A DNA stretch of 5,381 nucleotides from Clostridia bacterium (GCA_017397695.1 JAFQIF010000217.1:1-5381), one strand, 5' to 3'. Numbered from the stretch's first letter, positions 1 through 5,381 are shown. Notes: generated by a model from the sequence alone, not told the origin. Made by a program: numbers and translations.

Positions 1-615
1 GATGAACTGGCGCACGGCGTTCGCGCCGTCGACCTTCGCCGCCTCGTACAGATCAGACGGGATCGACTGCAGCGCCGCCAGATAGATCAGCATCCAATAG
101 CCGATCCACTGCCAGTTGTTGGCGATGAGCAGACCCGTAAGCACGGTCTCTTCCTTGCCCAGCAGCATCGCCAGGCTGGACTTGAGGCCCATGAGCTTAA
201 AGAGCGCCGGCAGCACATTGCCATAGAGCTTGAGCCACACAAAGCCCACAACCACGGCGCTGATGAGGCACGGCACGAAGAAGATCGTGCGCATGATCTT
301 CTGGCCCTTGATGCCGCTGTCCAGCGCCACAGCCATGAAAATGGCCGCTACATTCTGGATGATCGTATTCCAGATGGTAAAGCGAAGCGTGAACCACCAT
401 GCGCTCCGGGCATACGGATCGGCAACGAGCTTGACATAGTTATCAAATCCGATAAAAGGCTTCTCCACCGTCATGCCGTTCCAGTTCGTCAGCGAATAAT
501 AGAACGACAAAAACATCGGAATGATCAGTCCGATGGTGAAGATGATCATGCCGGGCAGTACCAGCGAAAGGTACTGCATTTGCTGCTTACGCAGGCTCGG
601 GCTCATTTTGCGCAT
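1..615 (-). CDS. ABC sugar transporter permease, MalF/UgpA type (partial, C-terminus missing)
   Basis: Inner-membrane permease subunit of a family 1 (CUT1-type) carbohydrate ABC importer. I translated 205 codons from an ATG at 615-613; the frame stays open to base 1, so the last third of a protein usually near 290-310 residues is missing. Hydrophobic spans lie at about residues 16-42, 76-98, 109-131 and 158-182. They are followed by the start of the cytoplasmic EAA loop, EAAKVDGANAVRQF at residues 191-204, which docks on the ATPase. The N-terminal span, with PGMIIF and SLTNWNG, and the FFVP segment near residue 112 fit the MalF/UgpA (COG1175) side of the pair. The first ATG is preferred over Met4 because the TGGAGG site lies 8 bases upstream of it. 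The gene follows its binding protein after a 219-base, hairpin-rich gap, and the partner permease is expected just outside the window. The substrate cannot be read from the sequence; an oligosaccharide or similar is inferred from the family. Confidence 0.93.
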   Translation of the reverse strand, partial: MRKMSPSLRKQQMQYLSLVLPGMIIFTIGLIIPMFLSFYYSLTNWNGMTVEKPFIGFDNYVKLVADPYARSAWWFTLRFTIWNTIIQNVAAIFMAVALDSGIKGQKIMRTIFFVPCLISAVVVGFVWLKLYGNVLPALFKLMGLKSSLAMLLGKEETVLTGLLIANNWQWIGYWMLIYLAALQSIPSDLYEAAKVDGANAVRQFI

Positions 616-623
616 GGCTTTCG

Positions 624-629
624 CCTCCA
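624..629 (-). promoter_or_regulatory. Ribosome binding site of the permease gene
   Basis: The minus strand reads TGGAGG here, 8 bases before the ATG at 615-613 and 17 before the in-frame ATG at 606-604. This spacing decides the start in favour of the first ATG. Confidence 0.8.
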
Positions 630-679
630 GAATCGAGTAGATAAGAAAAGATTTAAACACTCAAGCAGAAAAGGTGACG

Positions 680-758
680 TTGGGCTGCCGCCCAAACCTG
701 CTCGGGGACACTGTCCCCGAACCCCTTCTTCGCTTCGCGCGGACAATCCGCTTTTTTT
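680..758. repeat. Cluster of short palindromes in the binding protein-permease gap
   Basis: This GC-rich block holds three inverted repeats in a row. At 680-695 TTGGGC and GCCCAA flank TGCC. At 702-720 there is a perfect 19-base palindrome with arms TCGGGGACA and TGTCCCCGA around a single C. At 739-751 GCGGA and TCCGC flank CAA. No coding frame fits it: the frames that cross it lack a ribosome binding site and a recognisable product. The dense, self-contained palindromes between two co-directional genes resemble dispersed intergenic palindromic repeats, but no second copy is present in this window, so calling it a repeat family is inference. In the minus-strand mRNA all three can fold as hairpins between the binding protein and permease coding regions. 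Confidence 0.45.
739..758 (+). terminator. Possible plus-strand intrinsic terminator
   Basis: On the plus strand a 5-bp GC stem (GCGGA, loop CAA, TCCGC) is followed directly by seven T residues at 752-758, the form of a short Rho-independent terminator. The stem is minimal and no plus-strand gene lies upstream to need it, so it may instead be part of the palindrome cluster or may block antisense transcription. Confidence 0.35.
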
Positions 759-780
759 GAGGAAATAACGCCTGTATAGA

Positions 781-818
781 GGGAAAGCGGGCGGCTCTCC
801 TTGGGGAAAACCGCCCGC
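781..818 (-). terminator. Strong stem-loop after the binding-protein gene: partial terminator or mRNA stabiliser
   Basis: In the minus-strand RNA, GCGGGCGG (818-811) pairs with CCGCCCGC (794-787), and the stem continues inward through six more pairs (810-805 with 800-795) to a CCAA tetraloop at 804-801, giving 14 bp. Two of the inner pairs are G-U wobbles that would be A-C mismatches in a plus-strand RNA, so the fold favours minus-strand transcripts. It begins 16 bases after the TAA stop at 837-835. The tail is only UUUCCCUCU, so termination is likely incomplete. Stem-loops at this position, as between malE and malF in enteric bacteria, raise binding-protein output over permease; that role here is inferred. 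Confidence 0.7.
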
Positions 819-834
819 CGTATAGGTATAAGGA

Positions 835-2073
835 TTACTTGCTGTTGTCGCGGCGCGCGTCGGAAGCCTTGAGGACTTCTTCGATGGTGAGGTTGCCCTG
901 CAGATACTCAGCGATATCCTTGGCATTCTCCTCCTGGAAGCCGCCCCAGACCAGCTGGTTGTTGCCCAGGTTAACGTCCTGAATCATACCGGCAGCGGCG
1001 TAAGCGTCGATGTCGGTCTGGCTCGGGTTGGCGAAGGTCGGCGCAACGTCCTTGACCATCGGCGCGGTCATGGTGTGGTCATAGATGGCAACCTGCAGGT
1101 CCTTATCGGTGGCGATCACTTCGAAGACCTTGTTGATCGCATCCTGATACTCGGAAGCAGCGCTGGCCATGAAGGTGATGTTCGGCTCAAAGAGGAGCTT
1201 CGCATCGCCGGTCTGGTTCGGGAACGGGAAGATGCCGAAGTCATAGCTCTCGTCGATGCCCAGGAAGTTCTGGATGGACCAGGAACCGGACACCTTCATC
1301 GCGGCTTCGCCCATAACCATCTTGGCGTCGCAGGCGGTCTGCTCGAGGGAGAAGGTCTCGTCAGTCCAGGTATTGTCGTAGATCAGCTTGTTGTATTCGT
1401 AGGCGGTCTTGTACTCGGGGCTGGTCTCAAAGCTGACCTTGCCCGCGCGGAAATCATCGCCCCAGACAGCGTTCTTGTTGAACACGTCGTTGACAGCGAA
1501 CTGCATGGTCACGTTGCCGATAGACCAGGTATCAACCATGTGAGAAGCGAACGGGGTGATGCCGTTGGCCTTCAGAGTCTCGATAACGGCGGCGAGCTCT
1601 TCATGGGTCTTGGGAACGGACAGGCCCAAGTTGTTGAAGATCTCACGGCTGTAGTAGACGCCCTGATACAGACAGTTGAAGGTCATGCCCAGCACCTTGC
1701 CGTCCAGGGTAACGCCTTCCTTCGCGGCATCGAGGATGGAGTCCATGTAGGGCTGCGCGGTCAGATCCGCCAGCAGGCCGAGGGAGCCGTAGGTGGAGAC
1801 GTCCTGCGCCTTGCCGATCATGATGTCCGGCAGACCAGACTGCATGTACACCTGCATCTTCGGCTGGAAGTCATTGCCCCAGTCGACGCATTCCCACTCG
1901 AGCTTGATTTCCGGATACTTCTTGGCAAGCGCCTCGTCGATCATGTCTTCGATGCCCGCGTCAGTCGTGGACTGACCGGCCAGCACGCGAAGGGTGATCT
2001 CCTCAGCCTGCGCAAACGCGCACAGAGACAGCACAAGGGCCATCGCCAGCAGAAGGGATACAAACTTCTTCAT
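835..2073 (-). CDS. Extracellular sugar-binding protein of the ABC importer (family 1)
   Basis: A 412-residue substrate-binding protein of the UgpB/MalE-like family 1 group, which captures a sugar outside the membrane and delivers it to the permease encoded next. Residues 1-23 form a signal peptide: KK, a hydrophobic core, then a type I cleavage site AQA before EE. Cys18 sits in LSLC, which does not satisfy a lipobox because Leu precedes the Cys, so lipidation is doubtful. Family-like blocks include VLAGQSTTD near the mature N-terminus, the aromatic LEWECVDWG, PDIMIGKAQD, TPFASHMVDTW, SGSWS and GIFPFPNQTGDAKL. The ATG at 2073-2071 has an ideal AAGGAGG site 8 bases upstream. The protein is collinear with the lipoprotein encoded upstream, indicating an old duplication. 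In the stretches read, Lys is almost always AAG and Glu, Leu and Gly codons are strongly biased, more so than in the paralogue, which suggests high expression. Substrate unknown. Confidence 0.95.
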   Translation of the reverse strand: MKKFVSLLLAMALVLSLCAFAQAEEITLRVLAGQSTTDAGIEDMIDEALAKKYPEIKLEWECVDWGNDFQPKMQVYMQSGLPDIMIGKAQDVSTYGSLGLLADLTAQPYMDSILDAAKEGVTLDGKVLGMTFNCLYQGVYYSREIFNNLGLSVPKTHEELAAVIETLKANGITPFASHMVDTWSIGNVTMQFAVNDVFNKNAVWGDDFRAGKVSFETSPEYKTAYEYNKLIYDNTWTDETFSLEQTACDAKMVMGEAAMKVSGSWSIQNFLGIDESYDFGIFPFPNQTGDAKLLFEPNITFMASAASEYQDAINKVFEVIATDKDLQVAIYDHTMTAPMVKDVAPTFANPSQTDIDAYAAAGMIQDVNLGNNQLVWGGFQEENAKDIAEYLQGNLTIEEVLKASDARRDNSK

Positions 2074-2081
2074 AACAGTTT

Positions 2082-2088
2082 CCTCCTT
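2082..2088 (-). promoter_or_regulatory. Ribosome binding site of the sugar-binding protein gene
   Basis: The minus strand reads AAGGAGG, a full match to the anti-Shine-Dalgarno core, 8 bases before the ATG at 2073-2071. It fits strong translation of an abundant binding protein. Confidence 0.88.
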
Positions 2089-2098
2089 GCGATATTTC

Positions 2099-2113
2099 GG
2101 GGTATAGTCCCCC
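2099..2113 (-). other. Small GC hairpin in the leader of the binding-protein mRNA
   Basis: In the minus-strand RNA, GGGG(G) at 2113-2109 can pair with CCCC at 2102-2099 around the loop ACTATA, giving four GC pairs about 10 bases upstream of the ribosome binding site. It could be a 5' stabilising hairpin or part of an operator. The stem is short and could be chance. Confidence 0.3.
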
Positions 2114-2126
2114 TTTTCTGCTTATC

Positions 2127-2155
2127 AGCATACTATGAGTGAAGCAAGGAAAAAT
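2127..2155 (-). promoter_or_regulatory. Tentative promoter for the binding protein-permease genes
   Basis: In the 129-base AT-rich gap the minus strand has TATGCT at 2132-2127, matching four of six positions of a -10 box. The hexamer 17 bases further upstream (2155-2150, ATTTTT) is a poor -35. A weak -35 lying directly downstream of a direct repeat is the arrangement expected of an activator-dependent promoter. A TTGCTT at 2147-2142 was considered as -35, but no good -10 lies at the right distance. Position uncertain. Confidence 0.35.
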
Positions 2156-2166
2156 AGGATATTTTT
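2150..2166. promoter_or_regulatory. AT-rich inverted repeat upstream of the binding-protein gene
   Basis: A perfect inverted repeat with 7-base arms AAAAATA and TATTTTT around GGA. It overlaps the promoter-proximal copy of the direct repeat and the tentative -35 region. The stem is all A-T, so it is a poor terminator and is more likely an operator-like or bendable DNA element, or chance in an AT-rich stretch. Confidence 0.35.
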
Positions 2167-2191
2167 GTCAGATTCACTTGGATAATTTTGT
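2157..2191 (-). promoter_or_regulatory. Direct repeat, candidate operator for the YesN-type regulator
   Basis: The minus strand carries ACAAAATTATCC at 2191-2180 and ACAAAAATATCC at 2168-2157, identical at 11 of 12 positions and 23 bases apart start to start, so roughly on one face of the helix. AraC-type DNA-binding domains usually recognise tandem direct half-sites with such spacing just upstream of the -35 region. The proximal copy ends beside the tentative promoter of the binding-protein gene. The repeat is seen; binding by the neighbouring regulator is inferred. Confidence 0.5.
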
Positions 2192-2202
2192 ATCAAATGC
2201 TT

Positions 2203-3471
2203 CTACTGTGCCTGCGTACTGCTCTGGTCGCGCAGAAGATCCCACTGGGTAAGCACGCTGTCAAGTGTCTGCTCGCCGCGAAGATGGGAAAGCAGGAGTT
2301 CCGCACAGTCATACTGGAATGCCCAGATGAGCTGGTTATTGCCGATTGACGCGCTGACGATTCTGTCCTCCGCTCGATAACGCTCGATGTCTTCACGGAT
2401 CATATCCAGCGAATCGACCTCAACGCCTTTGAGGCAGGTGTCTGTCTGTGTGAAAGCGCAGACCGTGCGCGCCAGTTCTTCGTCCGAAAGCAGCATTTCA
2501 AAGATTTCATCAATCAGCGCATCATACTTCGTCGCCGCGCCTTTCATGAACGTGATATTCGGTTCCGCAATCAGTTTGGCATCGCCCGTGCTGTTCGGGT
2601 ACGGGAAGATGCCGATCTTCCTGTACGGCGCAACGGACTTGAGCGCCTGCACAGACCAGCTGCCACCCAGATACATGACGGCTTCTTCCCCGGCAAATCG
2701 CAGATCACTCTCGCTCTGGGTCACCTGCATCGCATCCGTCCACGTATTCTCATACTGGTAGGCTACCTTTTGCGCACAGCTGCGATATGCGGGATCCGTG
2801 AAGGATACTTCCCCTGCTCTCAGGCGGTCACCCCAATCGGGTTCTTTGGAAAAGACGTCGCCGATGGCAAACTGCATCAGGATATTGCCGGTATGCCAGG
2901 TTTCCTGAAAATGCGCCGCAAAGGGCGTCTGACCGACGCGATTGAGCCTATCCACAATCGCAGCAAGCTCCGCTTCCGTTTGGGGCACTTCAAAATTATA
3001 GCGCCAGAAAATATTCTTGTTATAGAGCACGCCCTGATACAGCTGATTATACACCAGACCGTAGAGCTTGCCATCCGCCATGCCGGCAGCCACAGCCTCA
3101 TCCACCAGCGGTTCTCCCAACTCCTGCGGGAATACGCCCAGCGCGCCCATGGGATAGAACGCCTGAATATCCTGCGCCTTGCCGATGATGATATCCGGCG
3201 CCTCGCCGGAGGAGAGCATGGCATTGAGCCTCACAGAAAAGCGCTCGCCCCAGTCGACATTCTCCCATTCCAGTTCTACATTCGGAAACGCCTTTTCGAT
3301 TCTTTCGTGAATCAGATCCGCCATACCGGGATCGCTGGTGGATTCTCCGGCGAGCACCGTCAGCAGCACCTTTTCCTCCTGCCTCGGCGTTTCAGGCGCA
3401 GGCACAATGGCGCATCCTGAAAGCGCTGCGCACAGCGCAAGCAAACCCATCGCCAGCCAGACTTTTTTCAC
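2203..3471 (-). CDS. Sugar-binding lipoprotein encoded with the two-component system (paralogue of the transporter's binding protein)
   Basis: A 422-residue family 1 extracellular binding protein, predicted to be lipid-anchored on the outer face of the membrane: residues 1-20 end in a good lipobox, LSGC, with Cys20 lipidated. It starts with GTG at 3471-3469 and overlaps the regulator's TGA by 4 bases (GTGA), so its translation is probably coupled. It is collinear with the 412-residue protein encoded next; shared blocks include VLAG.ST.D.G, LEW..VDWG..F, GKAQD, LYQGV.Y, TPFA.H..TW..GN, WGD..RAG.VSF, NTWTD, GSWS.Q, GIFP.PN.TGDAKL, EPNITFM and GNNQL.W. The ligand is therefore probably the same or related. 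Codon use is less biased (AAA, GAA, GGA and TTG are common), suggesting modest expression. Being in the signalling operon, it may present ligand to the kinase as a third component, or it may be an alternative binding protein for the same importer. Family assignment is sure; the role is inferred. Confidence 0.93.
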   Translation of the reverse strand: MKKVWLAMGLLALCAALSGCAIVPAPETPRQEEKVLLTVLAGESTSDPGMADLIHERIEKAFPNVELEWENVDWGERFSVRLNAMLSSGEAPDIIIGKAQDIQAFYPMGALGVFPQELGEPLVDEAVAAGMADGKLYGLVYNQLYQGVLYNKNIFWRYNFEVPQTEAELAAIVDRLNRVGQTPFAAHFQETWHTGNILMQFAIGDVFSKEPDWGDRLRAGEVSFTDPAYRSCAQKVAYQYENTWTDAMQVTQSESDLRFAGEEAVMYLGGSWSVQALKSVAPYRKIGIFPYPNSTGDAKLIAEPNITFMKGAATKYDALIDEIFEMLLSDEELARTVCAFTQTDTCLKGVEVDSLDMIREDIERYRAEDRIVSASIGNNQLIWAFQYDCAELLLSHLRGEQTLDSVLTQWDLLRDQSSTQAQ

Positions 3472-5090
3472 CGCAATTCCTCCTCCCTGTATGTGCGCGG
3501 GCTCTTGCCTTCCATGCGCTTGAAGACCCGGCTGAAATACGCATAGTCGTCATAGCCAACCATCTGCGCGACGTCTGTGATGCTCATATCCTTTTGCGCA
3601 AGCAGCTTTTTGGCCTGCGTCATGCGCACCTGCGCCAGATAGAGCATCAGGTTGCAGCCGGTCTGCTGCTTGAACATGCGCGAGAGATATCCGTCATCCA
3701 CATGGAAACGCGCAGCGAGCACGCTCAGAGAGATCGGCTCGTCATAATGCGCATCAATATACTCGCGCACGCGCTGCACGGTGCTGCGCATACCTTCGCC
3801 GCCGCTGCCGCTGTCCATCGGCGCAAAGCACTCATCCATCATCTGCTCAAGCAGACTGCGCAGCTGGTCAAGCTCCAGGCTGTCCACCACGCTGAGCATC
3901 AGTTCCTGCAGATTATCCATTGCCGCACGCTGCTCGCTGCTTCGGCTCTCCTCCATCAGATGCTGCAAAATCCAGGTAACGCCATTGACGCTGTGCATCA
4001 GCTCCACAACTGTCCAGTTTTCCTCACGGCAGCGGTAGATGCCCGTCTGCTCCAGCAGGCGTTCAAATCGTTCTCTCTGCTGCATCTTTGCCGCATGCTC
4101 CAGCTGATGCATCATGTCTGCGCCGATGCGCTGTATCATGGGCTTTACCTGTGCGCTCGCCGTAAATCCGATTTCCATGACGTCGCTGCATTTCATGGAG
4201 GACAGACATCTGCGCACTTCATCATATGCCCTTCTCAGATCCCTGAAGGAGAAATAGCTTCCGGAAACCATCGCCCGCGGCTGTACCTTGGAAAGCACAC
4301 TCAGCTGCGCAAGTGTATCTGGCAGCTGTCCGCTCAGCACATCTTCATCCATTTCTGTAATCAGCAGAAAGTGATTGGCATGATACAGGTCATGAATGAC
4401 AAGCTTGCTGCCCGAAGACACCATGGAAGAAAGCATCGTCTTGATCTTATAGACGGCCTCCGCCGCGCTTTGCGGCAGCTGCCCTTCGCCCAGATGCTGC
4501 ATGAAACCCGGCAGGCGCACCAGAACCAGCCGGTAACTGGAAAAAGCAGATTCGTAATCATAGAGCTTTGCCTCTACACTCTGCAGCTTTTCCTGTCGCT
4601 TGGCATCATGCAGCCACTGGGAAAACTCGCGGTCCAGCACCATGGAAGCCGCAAGATTCAGCCTTGCCTGCTCCTCGCTGCGTTCACGCCGTCTGCGGGT
4701 CTGGGTCAGCACATGCTCCGTCGCCCGGGAAATCGCTTCCATCAGCTTGCTGCGATTGATGGGCTTGAGCACATAGTCCAGCGCGCCCAACAGCAGCGCC
4801 TTATGCAGATATTCAAAGTCGCTGTAGCCGCTGAGCACAAGAATCGCCGTGTTCGGCCATTTCAGGCGCAGCTGCTCCATCAATTCCACGCCGGAAAGGT
4901 ATGGCATGTTGATATCGGTGATCACGATATCCGCAGGATTCTCCTGCATCTTGGCAAGCGCATCCTCGCCGTCTGACGCCATGGGCAAAAGCTCCAGCCC
5001 AAGCGCCTCCCAGTCGATGACCGTGCGCATGTTTTCCCGGATCCAGTATTCATCGTCCGCAACAAGCACCCGCAGTTTTTTATTCTCCAT
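3468..5090 (-). CDS. YesN-type response regulator with AraC DNA-binding domain
   Basis: A 540-residue cytoplasmic transcription regulator, the partner of the kinase encoded just upstream. Residues 5-120 form a receiver domain with the acidic pair Asp12-Asp13, phosphoacceptor Asp59 in TDINMP, Ser87 in LSGYSDF and Lys109 in LKPI, so phosphorylation should work. Residues of about 120-430 are the long, poorly conserved middle region usual for YesN proteins; the part around 185-300, with VLVRLPG and DLRRAYDEVRRCL, vaguely resembles the degenerate GGDEF-like domain of CdaR/PucR regulators (inference). Residues 434-540 are an AraC-type double helix-turn-helix: LSVLAARFHVDDGYLSRMFK is the first unit, and the second contains ITDVAQMVGYDDYAYFSRVF followed by GKSPRTYR. 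Length is normal for the family. The ATG at 5090 lies inside the kinase end (11-base overlap) and the TGA overlaps the lipoprotein start, so all three are one operon. The likely target is the transporter promoter downstream. Confidence 0.96.
   Translation of the reverse strand: MENKKLRVLVADDEYWIRENMRTVIDWEALGLELLPMASDGEDALAKMQENPADIVITDINMPYLSGVELMEQLRLKWPNTAILVLSGYSDFEYLHKALLLGALDYVLKPINRSKLMEAISRATEHVLTQTRRRRERSEEQARLNLAASMVLDREFSQWLHDAKRQEKLQSVEAKLYDYESAFSSYRLVLVRLPGFMQHLGEGQLPQSAAEAVYKIKTMLSSMVSSGSKLVIHDLYHANHFLLITEMDEDVLSGQLPDTLAQLSVLSKVQPRAMVSGSYFSFRDLRRAYDEVRRCLSSMKCSDVMEIGFTASAQVKPMIQRIGADMMHQLEHAAKMQQRERFERLLEQTGIYRCREENWTVVELMHSVNGVTWILQHLMEESRSSEQRAAMDNLQELMLSVVDSLELDQLRSLLEQMMDECFAPMDSGSGGEGMRSTVQRVREYIDAHYDEPISLSVLAARFHVDDGYLSRMFKQQTGCNLMLYLAQVRMTQAKKLLAQKDMSITDVAQMVGYDDYAYFSRVFKRMEGKSPRTYREEELR
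3478..3487 (-). promoter_or_regulatory. Ribosome binding site of the GTG-started lipoprotein, inside the regulator gene
   Basis: The minus strand reads GGGAGGAGGA, ending about 6 bases before the GTG at 3471-3469. It is formed by the last Glu codons of the regulator (C-terminal EEELR), so regulator coding and lipoprotein initiation share bases. It supports the GTG start, as no alternative start precedes the signal peptide. Confidence 0.75.
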
Positions 5091-5381
5091 GATCCGTATC
5101 CTCCTGTATCAGTGGAATATGGAGCGTCACCGTCGTGCCCTCCTGCTCGCCGCTTTCCACTTCCAGGCCATATTCCCGGCCAAAGAGCAGCTTGAGGCGC
5201 GCAGCGATATTGAGCAGGCCGATGGATGTGCCTGCGCTCAGCGCTTTTTCAGGGTTCATCGTGCGAACCTTTTCAAGCATTTCCTCGGACATGCCCACGC
5301 CGTTGTCCGCAATGGACAAAAGAATTTCCGTCTGTGTTCTGCGCGCGCTGATGTGAATCTGCTTCTCTCCGCGCTTGTTGC
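5080..5381 (-). CDS. YesM-type sensor histidine kinase, C-terminal ATPase end only (partial)
   Basis: The last 99 codons of a sensor kinase whose N-terminal part (membrane spans, extracellular sensor, HAMP and His_kinase phosphoacceptor region) lies beyond the right edge; stop TAA at 5082-5080. The visible part is the second half of a HATPase_c domain: the G1 box DNGVGM, the G2-like GTSIGLLNIAARL, and the ending YGLEVES..EGTTVTLHIPL, which matches the LytS/YesM family. The window begins at or just after the N box. The frame is open to the window edge, so the TTG at 5319 (second Leu of ILLSIADNG) is an internal codon, not a start. The gene overlaps the regulator by 11 bases. In this family the kinase senses an extracellular cue, often a sugar; here the lipoprotein encoded two genes on could be the sensor partner, which would have to be judged from the missing N-terminus. 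Confidence 0.92.
   Translation of the reverse strand, partial: NKRGEKQIHISARRTQTEILLSIADNGVGMSEEMLEKVRTMNPEKALSAGTSIGLLNIAARLKLLFGREYGLEVESGEQEGTTVTLHIPLIQEDTDHGE
5100..5105 (-). promoter_or_regulatory. Ribosome binding site of the response regulator, inside the kinase gene
   Basis: The minus strand reads AGGAGG, 9 bases before the ATG at 5090-5088. It lies in the last codons of the kinase gene, which fits coupled translation of kinase and regulator. Confidence 0.8.

Noticed and set aside
636..664. Possible separate permease promoter: TTGAGT (664-659) and TCTACT (641-636) with a 17-base spacer on the minus strand
   Set aside because: Each box matches only four of six positions, and the start point would fall almost on the ribosome binding site; read-through from the binding-protein gene is more likely.
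580..768. Plus-strand 62-codon frame across the palindrome cluster
   Set aside because: No ribosome binding site, overlaps the permease start, and its sequence is made of the palindromic block.
603..926. Minus-strand 107-codon frame spanning the end of the binding protein and the gap
   Set aside because: Starts inside the binding-protein gene in another frame, runs through hairpin DNA, and has an Arg/Ser/Pro-rich sequence without any family signature.
1075..2142. Plus-strand open frame of 355 codons opposite the binding protein
   Set aside because: Product is a Val/Gly/His/Leu-rich shadow of a strongly codon-biased gene, with no family motif and no credible ribosome binding site.
2150..2202. 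Intrinsic terminator between the lipoprotein and the next binding-protein gene
   Set aside because: The only hairpin here (AAAAATA/TATTTTT) has an all A-T stem, so it should not stop polymerase well; read-through from the signalling operon remains possible.
2770..3420. Plus-strand open frame of 216 codons opposite the lipoprotein
   Set aside because: Antisense to a clear binding-protein gene; no motif or start signal.
3594..4976. Long plus-strand open frame of 460 codons opposite the response regulator
   Set aside because: The opposite strand encodes a complete REC-AraC regulator with all key residues. The plus frame gives a His/Leu/Gln-rich product with no recognisable domain and no ribosome binding site; it is an antisense shadow.
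5080..5319. A complete small ATPase-like gene starting at the TTG at 5319
   Set aside because: The frame stays open to the window edge and the upstream codons continue the kinase ATPase fold, so it is the end of a larger kinase gene.

Overview
The window is about 55% GC by impression and reads as part of a carbohydrate-uptake locus of an uncultured, Clostridia-type Firmicute. The indications are the YesM/YesN-style two-component pair, the family 1 sugar-binding proteins beside a MalF/UgpA-type permease, the strong AGGAGG ribosome binding sites, and a Gram-positive style lipoprotein signal on one protein. This assignment is inference; no rRNA or marker gene is present.

All five genes are on the minus strand, so transcription runs from the right edge to the left. 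In that order they are: the C-terminal ATPase end of a YesM-type sensor histidine kinase (cut by the window edge); a 540-residue YesN-type response regulator with an AraC DNA-binding end; a 422-residue lipoprotein of the extracellular sugar-binding family, started by GTG and overlapping the regulator by 4 bases; a 129-base AT-rich intergenic stretch; a second 412-residue sugar-binding protein; a 219-base hairpin-rich intergenic stretch; and the first two thirds of an ABC sugar permease that runs off the left edge. The second permease of the usual pair is presumably beyond base 1.

The kinase, regulator and lipoprotein overlap one another and look like one translationally coupled unit. The lipoprotein is a full-length paralogue of the transporter's binding protein. 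The simplest model is that it presents the same or a related sugar to the kinase (or doubles as a low-abundance binding protein), and that the phosphorylated regulator then activates the transporter genes. A near-perfect 12-base direct repeat just upstream of the second binding-protein gene is a good candidate for the regulator's operator. A strong stem-loop after that gene probably keeps binding-protein mRNA in excess over permease mRNA.

The most interesting features are the paired binding proteins (one inside the signalling operon, one with the transporter), the direct-repeat operator candidate, and the cluster of palindromes between binding protein and permease. The long plus-strand open frames are antisense shadows. 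No tRNA, rRNA, CRISPR or insertion sequence was seen.
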